From: Hallerella sp963660435
Lineage (GTDB): Bacteria > Fibrobacterota > Fibrobacteria > Fibrobacterales > Fibrobacteraceae
Direction of reading: 5' to 3'
Assembly: GCA_963660435.1 (NCBI GenBank)
Contig: CAVKYI010000040.1
Span: 1 to 18,483 of the forward strand
DNA length: 18,483 nucleotides
Shown here: positions 13,888 to 18,483 of the stretch, one piece after another
Layout: the number at the start of each line of letters is the position of its first letter
Numbering within the stretch: the first letter of the stretch is position 1
Notes under the pieces: model-generated
What the model saw: the letters and a program-made list of their open reading frames with translations, nothing else
The model's database searches: none
Told to the model about the DNA's origin: nothing
Program-made: the position numbers and the translations under genes

Positions 13888-15681
13888 TTACTTCGCTTCT
13901 TCCTTGGATTCTTCGGCTTCTGCCTCGTCGGCCTTCTTGGTCTTCTTGGCGGCTTTCTTCTTCGCCGGAGCGACCGCTTCGCCGATGGTTGTTCCGTTTT
14001 CACCCGGCTTGTGGGAGTCCATCCAAGCCTTGAGCTCTGCGGATTCGCGGTTCTTGAAGTAATCGACGACCGAAAGCGTGATCTTGCGATTGTTCTGGTC
14101 GATTTCCGTTACGACAGCCGGGACTTCATCGCCGACCTTGAACGCATCAGCCGGAACCTTGATGTATTCGGCGGTGAGCTTCGAAACCGGGATGAATCCT
14201 TCGATGCCGTTCGGGAGTTCGGCGACCACGCCGCGATCGAGAAGGCGGATGATCTTGCCCTTGACTTCGGAATCGATCGGATAGGTCGTTTCGATGGTGT
14301 CCCACGGATCTTCGGTGAGGTGCTTCATGGAAAGCGAGATGCGACGCTTTTCCTTATCGACAGCGAGCACGACGCATTCCACCTTGTCGCCCTTCTTGAC
14401 CATTTCGGACGGGTGGTTGATCTTCTTTGTCCAGGACATGTCGGAAACGTGGATGAGACCGTCAACACCGTCCTTGATTTCGACGAACGCGCCGAAAGAG
14501 GCGAGGTTGCGGATTTCACCGACGACGCGTGCGCCCGGAGGCAGTTCTTCGTCGATGTGTTCCCACGGATCTTCTTCAAGCTGCTTGAGACCGAGCGAGA
14601 TGCGTTCCTGTTCTTCTTCGACCTTGAGGACGACCGCTTCCACTTCCTGTCCGACGGTGAGAATCTTGGACGGATGCTTGACATGCTGCGTCCAGGACAT
14701 TTCGGAAACATGGATGAGACCTTCGATGCCGTCTTCCAGTTCGACGAATGCGCCGTAATCCGTAATGGAGACAACCTTGCCCTTGACGACCATGCCTTCC
14801 GGATAGCGGGCCGCGACGTCCTTCCAGGGATGCGGCTTCAGCTGCTTCATGCCGAGCGAGATGCGTTCCTTCTTGTCGTTGAAGTCGAGAACCATCACTT
14901 CCACTTCGTCGCCGAGCTTGACCACTTCGGACGGGTGGTTGATGCGCTTGTAGCTCATGTCGGTGATGTGGAGAAGTCCATCTACGCCGCCAAGGTCGAT
15001 GAACGCGCCGAAATCGGTGATATTCTTGACGATGCCCTTGCGAACCTGGCCCTTTTCGAGATTTTCGAGGACCTTGTCGCGCTGGCTGTTGCGCTGTTCT
15101 TCGAGAACGACGCGACGGGACACGACGATGTTGCGGCGAGCCTTGTTGACCTTGATGACCTTGAGGTCGAATTCCTGGCCGATGAGGGCGTTGATGTCGG
15201 GAATCTGGCGAAGATCGATCTGGGAACCCGGGAGGAACGCGTCGATGCCAAAGAGATCGACGACCACGCCGCCCTTGATGCGCTTCGTGAGCGTTCCGCG
15301 GACGATTTCGTTGTTCTCGTAAGCCTGGCGGATGCGTTCCCACACGCGGACGAAGTCCGCTTTCTGCTTGGAGAGGACGAGACGTCCGTCATCGTCTTCG
15401 AGCTTTTCGATATAGACTTCGATTTCGGAACCGACTTCGGGGACTTCGTCGTCCTTGAATTCGTTGCGGGAAATGACGCCTTCGGACTTGAAGTTTACAT
15501 CGACCAGCACTTCCTGTTCGTTCACCTGGCTTATCTTGCCGGTGACGACCTTGCCGGCTTCGAGGCCTTCCATGCCTGCATAGGCTTCGGCAGCCTGGTT
15601 TGTACCGATGGAGCCGAGCTCCTTTTCTGCCTCGAGAATTTCGTCGAGGTCCGCCTGTGTTCCGTATTTGAGTTGGGACAT
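13888..15681 (-). CDS. rpsA: 30S ribosomal protein S1
   Basis: This 597-residue protein has six S1 RNA-binding domains, at about 41-105, 122-190, 207-276, 293-362, 379-449 and 465-535. The middle ones carry the repeated pattern G-x-V-x-x-I-x-x-[FY]-G-A-F-V-E-L followed by D-G-L-[IL]-H-[VI]-S-[DE]-M-S. S1 binds mRNA leaders on the 30S subunit and helps start translation. The C-terminal tail after about 560 is rich in Lys, Ala and Glu and makes the protein somewhat longer than the E. coli form (557). It follows cmk by 35 bp, the common cmk-rpsA arrangement, and ends at a strong terminator. No AGGAGG-like sequence lies before the ATG; the leader is A/C-rich. Self-regulation by S1, known in E. 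coli, would fit but is not shown here. Confidence 0.97.
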   Translation of the reverse strand: MSQLKYGTQADLDEILEAEKELGSIGTNQAAEAYAGMEGLEAGKVVTGKISQVNEQEVLVDVNFKSEGVISRNEFKDDEVPEVGSEIEVYIEKLEDDDGRLVLSKQKADFVRVWERIRQAYENNEIVRGTLTKRIKGGVVVDLFGIDAFLPGSQIDLRQIPDINALIGQEFDLKVIKVNKARRNIVVSRRVVLEEQRNSQRDKVLENLEKGQVRKGIVKNITDFGAFIDLGGVDGLLHITDMSYKRINHPSEVVKLGDEVEVMVLDFNDKKERISLGMKQLKPHPWKDVAARYPEGMVVKGKVVSITDYGAFVELEDGIEGLIHVSEMSWTQHVKHPSKILTVGQEVEAVVLKVEEEQERISLGLKQLEEDPWEHIDEELPPGARVVGEIRNLASFGAFVEIKDGVDGLIHVSDMSWTKKINHPSEMVKKGDKVECVVLAVDKEKRRISLSMKHLTEDPWDTIETTYPIDSEVKGKIIRLLDRGVVAELPNGIEGFIPVSKLTAEYIKVPADAFKVGDEVPAVVTEIDQNNRKITLSVVDYFKNRESAELKAWMDSHKPGENGTTIGEAVAPAKKKAAKKTKKADEAEAEESKEEAK

Positions 15682-15716
15682 TTTGTCTTTGTTTGGTTGC
15701 GGAAAGGGAATCGAAG

Positions 15717-16385
15717 TTACGCCACCACACCTACGTAGTCTTCGATTTTCCTTACCTGTTGCTGTATTGAGAGTCGTGTGGTGTCAATTTCGATGGCGTC
15801 CGGGGCTTTTCTTAGCGGAGCCGTGTCGCGGCTGGAATCGATCCGGTCGCGTTCTGCCAAATTCTTTTCGATTTCTTCGAGCGTCATCGGAATGCCTTTC
15901 TCCTGGCATTCCAGGTAGCGACGCTTGGCGCGAACCTTGATGTCCGTGACGAGGAAAAACTTGAAGTCCGCATTGGGAAATACCGCCGTTCCGATGTCCC
16001 GACCGTCGAGAATGCTGCCTGTCTTGCTCGCGATTTCTCTTTGCCGCTCGGTGAGAATCTTGCGGACTTCGGGATTTGCGCTGTAGGGACTGACCGCCTC
16101 GGTGACTCGCTTGCTTCGGATCTCCCTTTCGCGGTCGATGCCGTCGATGACGATTTGATTGTTCGCGTCGAACTGGATGTCCGTCGAACGGAGAAGCTCG
16201 GAAAGAGCCTGCGTATCGGTCGGTCCGACGCCCTTTTCCAGAGCGACATAGGTGATTGCCCGATACATCGCTCCGGTATCCAGGTATGTCAGTCCAAGGT
16301 CCTTTGCGACTAGCCTTGCCGTTGTGCTCTTGCCGGTACCGCTAGGACCGTCGATGGCGATAATGATATGGGACTTGGTGTTCAA
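15717..16385 (-). CDS. cmk: Cytidylate kinase
   Basis: The 222-residue enzyme phosphorylates CMP and dCMP with ATP in pyrimidine nucleotide recycling. The N-terminal P-loop is G-P-S-G-T-G-K-S-T, followed by YLDTGAMYRAITY, which is diagnostic of Cmk. The central insert carries RDIGTAVFPNADFKFFL, and the lid region has R-A-K-R-R with RDRIDSSRDTAPL. The start is set at TTG 16385, which gives the standard short N-terminus before the first strand (HIIIAIDGPSG). No ATG or GTG lies in frame nearby, and the open frame further up overlaps the preceding lipoprotein gene. No Shine-Dalgarno sequence is evident. The gene sits 37 bp after the lipoprotein gene and 35 bp before rpsA, and all three are probably co-transcribed. 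Confidence 0.93.
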   Translation of the reverse strand: MNTKSHIIIAIDGPSGTGKSTTARLVAKDLGLTYLDTGAMYRAITYVALEKGVGPTDTQALSELLRSTDIQFDANNQIVIDGIDREREIRSKRVTEAVSPYSANPEVRKILTERQREIASKTGSILDGRDIGTAVFPNADFKFFLVTDIKVRAKRRYLECQEKGIPMTLEEIEKNLAERDRIDSSRDTAPLRKAPDAIEIDTTRLSIQQQVRKIEDYVGVVA

Positions 16386-16422
16386 TGTTCGGTAAATATA
16401 GCAAACCGGGAGAATTCGTCCG

Positions 16423-17136
16423 CTAGAAGTCGGAGGTCGCGCCGCTTTCGTCCGGTCCGTAGTAGCCGTCTTCCTCGATTCCCTGGTTCTCGGGTTCGAA
16501 GACCTGCACAGGCTCGTCCGAGGATTCCGAATCGTAGGAATCGGTTGTGGGGGAAGATTCGCCCGTCGCGAAATCGGACGTGGATTCTTCGACAGCTTCG
16601 TCCGGCTTGCGGAGTTCGCCCGTGCTGCCGTATTTGCGCTTTTCATCTTCGGTGAGCTTGTTCGTGAAGACTTCGACTTCCGGTTCCTTTTGCGCTTCTT
16701 CCTCTTCGCCCGCCATGATGCGCTTGCCCTTTTCGAGCGTGCGGTTGATCCGGTCCTGGCGCATCTGTTCGAGGTTCGTTCCGACTTTCTTTTCGTCTTC
16801 GGACACGGCGTACTTCCGGTTGAAGTCGTCGAGAACCGCCTTGATGCCGACGAGACGTCCCTTGCTGTCGACTTTCCACGGCATCTGGCGCAGGGCGGAA
16901 ATGCGAAGGCGACCGGCCGCTACGCGGTATTCCTGCTTCATCATTCCGTTTTCGTCCGAGATTTCGTCCGCTTCGTCCGGCGTGACGAACAGAATCGCTT
17001 CGTGCCAGTGCTCACCCTGGGAATTGACCGTGAAACCGATCAACGCGTCGTTGATCGCTGTCGGATCGTTCGGAGGCGTGCTTGCGCATCCGATGAGGAG
17101 AAGGGTAAAGAAACAACCCAAGACCATCTTCTTCAT
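16423..17136 (-). CDS. Lipoprotein of unknown function with acidic tail
   Basis: I do not recognise a family. The 237-residue product starts with MKK, a hydrophobic stretch and the lipobox L-I-G-C17, so it should be a lipid-anchored envelope protein. Residues about 25-130 look folded, with mixed strands and helices (GFTVNSQGEHWHEAILFVTP and QMPWKVDSKGRLVGIKAVLDDF). Residues about 130-175 are charged and probably helical. The rest is low-complexity Ser/Glu/Asp/Pro ending in GATSDF. GGAGG lies 8 bases before the ATG. It is the first gene of the probable operon with cmk and rpsA, and is divergent from the TraB-family gene. Coupling an envelope lipoprotein to cmk-rpsA may reflect local gene order rather than shared function. 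Confidence 0.8.
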   Translation of the reverse strand: MKKMVLGCFFTLLLIGCASTPPNDPTAINDALIGFTVNSQGEHWHEAILFVTPDEADEISDENGMMKQEYRVAAGRLRISALRQMPWKVDSKGRLVGIKAVLDDFNRKYAVSEDEKKVGTNLEQMRQDRINRTLEKGKRIMAGEEEEAQKEPEVEVFTNKLTEDEKRKYGSTGELRKPDEAVEESTSDFATGESSPTTDSYDSESSDEPVQVFEPENQGIEEDGYYGPDESGATSDF

Positions 17137-17250
17137 TTCAAAATCCTCCGAAATACTTTATTGTCAAAAATATAATCAAAATGCGGAACGGTTGGTTCCT
17201 TTTTTGCAAAAGTTCCGGAAGTCTAGCGATGATTTTCTATCGTTTCCCCC

Positions 17251-18423
17251 ATGAGTGAAAGCGAAGACATCTGCCGGATTGTCCAAAAAGACGGCAAGGA
17301 ATTTTTTTTGGTGGGGACTGCGCACATTTCCAGGGAATCCAAGGAAACGGTGGCGAAGTCGATTGCCGAATTGCGACCGGATACGGTGTGCGTGGAACTT
17401 GACGAGGGAAGACTGAAGTCCCTAGAGGATCCCGAGCGGTGGAAAAAGACCGATTTGCGAAAAATCGTCCGGGAGCGCCAGTTGGGAACGCTCGTGGCGA
17501 ATCTTGTGCTGGGATCTTACCAAAAGCGGATGGGAATGCAGACGGGAGTGCGTCCCGGCGCGGAGCTGTACGAGGCGGTGCTCGAAGCGCGGAAGGCGGA
17601 AATCCCGCTGGTTCTTGCCGACAGGGACATAAAGGTGACGCTCCGGCGAACATGGAGCATGACTCCGTGGTATCGCAAGTTTTCGCTTGTCGCATCGCTT
17701 TTTTCGAGCCTTTTCGACAAGACGGAGATAAGCGAGGACGAGTTGAAGCGCATTCGCGAAAAGGATACCCTTTCGACGATGATGCAGGAGTTTGGAGACG
17801 CTTTCCCGGAAGTCAAGACGGTTCTTATCGACGAACGGGACGCCTATCTCGCGAGCCGGATCCGCAACGCTCCGGGAAAAAGGATCCTGGCCGTTGTCGG
17901 CGCGGGCCATGTCGCGGGTATTCGAAACATCATCGAAAAGGACGCTCCGCTTCCGAGCGAAGAGGAACTTTGCGGAATTCGGCCATCGTCTCCGGTATTC
18001 AAGATTCTCGGGTGGGCGGTGACCGCGGCGATAATCCTTTCGATTCTCTTTGTGGGATACCATTCGGGTCTGGAAAAGGCGGGCGAGCTGACGCTTAACT
18101 GGTTCCTTCTTACGGGAGGCGGCGCGATGCTCGGCGCGATTGTCGCCGGAGCGCATCCGCTTGCGATTCTTACCGCTCTTGTGGCCGCTCCGTTTACCGG
18201 GCTTACGCCGCTCATCGGCGTGGGATTCCTTGTCGCGCTGGTACAGGTGTACATGAGACCCCCGCGGGTGGAGGAATTCGAAACCGTTTCGGAAGACATC
18301 TGGAAGGTTTCGCGCTGGTGGAAAAATCGCTTGACCCGGGTCATTCTCTGCTTTCTCTTGCCCGGGTTTCCCGCCATCATCGGAAAAATCATCGCGCTTG
18401 TCGGTATCTACAGGGCGTTTTGA
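17251..18423 (+). CDS. TraB/PrgY family membrane protein
   Basis: The 390-residue product belongs to the TraB/PrgY (pheromone shutdown, TIKI-related) family. The N-terminal soluble domain has G22-T-A-H25, the E49-L-D-E-G-R54 segment, and G217-A-G-H220, the conserved His/Glu/Arg set linked to metal-dependent protease activity in TIKI proteins. The C-terminal part has several hydrophobic spans: about 250-272, two or three within about 278-335, and one near 365-388. It should sit in the inner membrane with the catalytic domain at its N-terminal side. The enterococcal relative limits peptide pheromone activity; the role in other bacteria is not known. No ribosome site is visible before ATG 17251, which is preceded by a C-run. 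It is divergent from the lipoprotein operon, and repeat copy C starts 6 bases after its stop. Confidence 0.85.
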   Translation: MSESEDICRIVQKDGKEFFLVGTAHISRESKETVAKSIAELRPDTVCVELDEGRLKSLEDPERWKKTDLRKIVRERQLGTLVANLVLGSYQKRMGMQTGVRPGAELYEAVLEARKAEIPLVLADRDIKVTLRRTWSMTPWYRKFSLVASLFSSLFDKTEISEDELKRIREKDTLSTMMQEFGDAFPEVKTVLIDERDAYLASRIRNAPGKRILAVVGAGHVAGIRNIIEKDAPLPSEEELCGIRPSSPVFKILGWAVTAAIILSILFVGYHSGLEKAGELTLNWFLLTGGGAMLGAIVAGAHPLAILTALVAAPFTGLTPLIGVGFLVALVQVYMRPPRVEEFETVSEDIWKVSRWWKNRLTRVILCFLLPGFPAIIGKIIALVGIYRAF

Positions 18424-18429
18424 TTTGTC

Positions 18430-18483
18430 GGTCACCTCTAAAAATTCAATTTTCAAAAATTTGGTTGCGACGCTTCGCGCTGG
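18430..18483. repeat. Interspersed repeat, copy C (left part, cut by window end)
   Basis: These 54 bases match 3567-3620 of copy B with only three mismatches, all in the first 12 bases. They begin with GGTCACCTCTAAAAATT, which is exactly the reverse complement of the right end of copy B, so the terminal inverted repeat is probably perfect in the ancestral form. The element starts 6 bases after the stop of the TraB-family gene and continues beyond the window. Confidence 0.85.

Noticed and set aside
14011..15738. A 575-codon open frame on the plus strand across rpsA
   Set aside because: It is the mirror of the S1 repeats; the product is Asp/Phe/Val-rich without domain features, as expected for a shadow frame.

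Overview
This window is a stretch of bacterial chromosome, mostly housekeeping genes, with one secreted plant-polysaccharide enzyme and a few accessory elements. The most likely source is a Fibrobacter-like bacterium (Fibrobacterota). That is an inference, not proof. It rests on a secreted modular family 1 pectate lyase with a sorting-domain-like segment, an Rpn-type nuclease with a glycine-periodic tail, SPOR-type and other lipoproteins with long Ser/Glu-rich tails, and the mix of GTG/TTG starts. Base composition is moderately GC-rich, except for a clearly AT-rich island around 11115-11485.

Layout. 1-1250: Rpn family nuclease (145-1158) followed by a degenerate copy of a short interspersed repeat. 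1257-1403: tRNA-Arg(CCG) with its own promoter and a terminator that can also serve rimO from the other side. 1409-3532 (minus): SPOR-domain lipoprotein followed by rimO, 3 bp apart. 3567-3689: complete copy of the repeat, between divergent genes. 3716-6105 (plus): M32 carboxypeptidase and a TtcA-like tRNA thiolase, apparently one operon. 6095-7148 (minus): lrgB and lrgA, overlapping and convergent with ttcA. 7264-9096 (plus): secreted pectate lyase. 9177-11114: thrS, with two leader hairpins upstream and an intrinsic terminator downstream. 11234-11452: small AT-rich orphan gene. 11485-13413 (minus): GH31 alpha-glucosidase-like enzyme. 13465-13773 (minus): GIY-YIG protein. 13888-17136 (minus): lipoprotein, cmk and rpsA in a row, closed by a strong terminator. 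17251-18423 (plus): TraB/PrgY family membrane protein, followed at once by a third copy of the repeat that runs off the window.

How the genes work together. Translation dominates: tRNA-Arg, RimO (modifies ribosomal protein S12), TtcA-like (modifies tRNA), ThrS and ribosomal protein S1. The pectate lyase (outside the cell) and the GH31 enzyme (no export signal) fit a carbohydrate-degrading lifestyle. I found no large defence system, prophage or biosynthetic cluster. The most interesting signals are (i) a roughly 123 bp repeat with 17-18 nt terminal inverted repeats, present three times at gene borders, (ii) a thrS leader hairpin that presents a threonine-anticodon-like CGU loop, and (iii) the AT-rich island with an unrecognised 72-residue gene. 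No gene-free stretch exceeds 300 bases.
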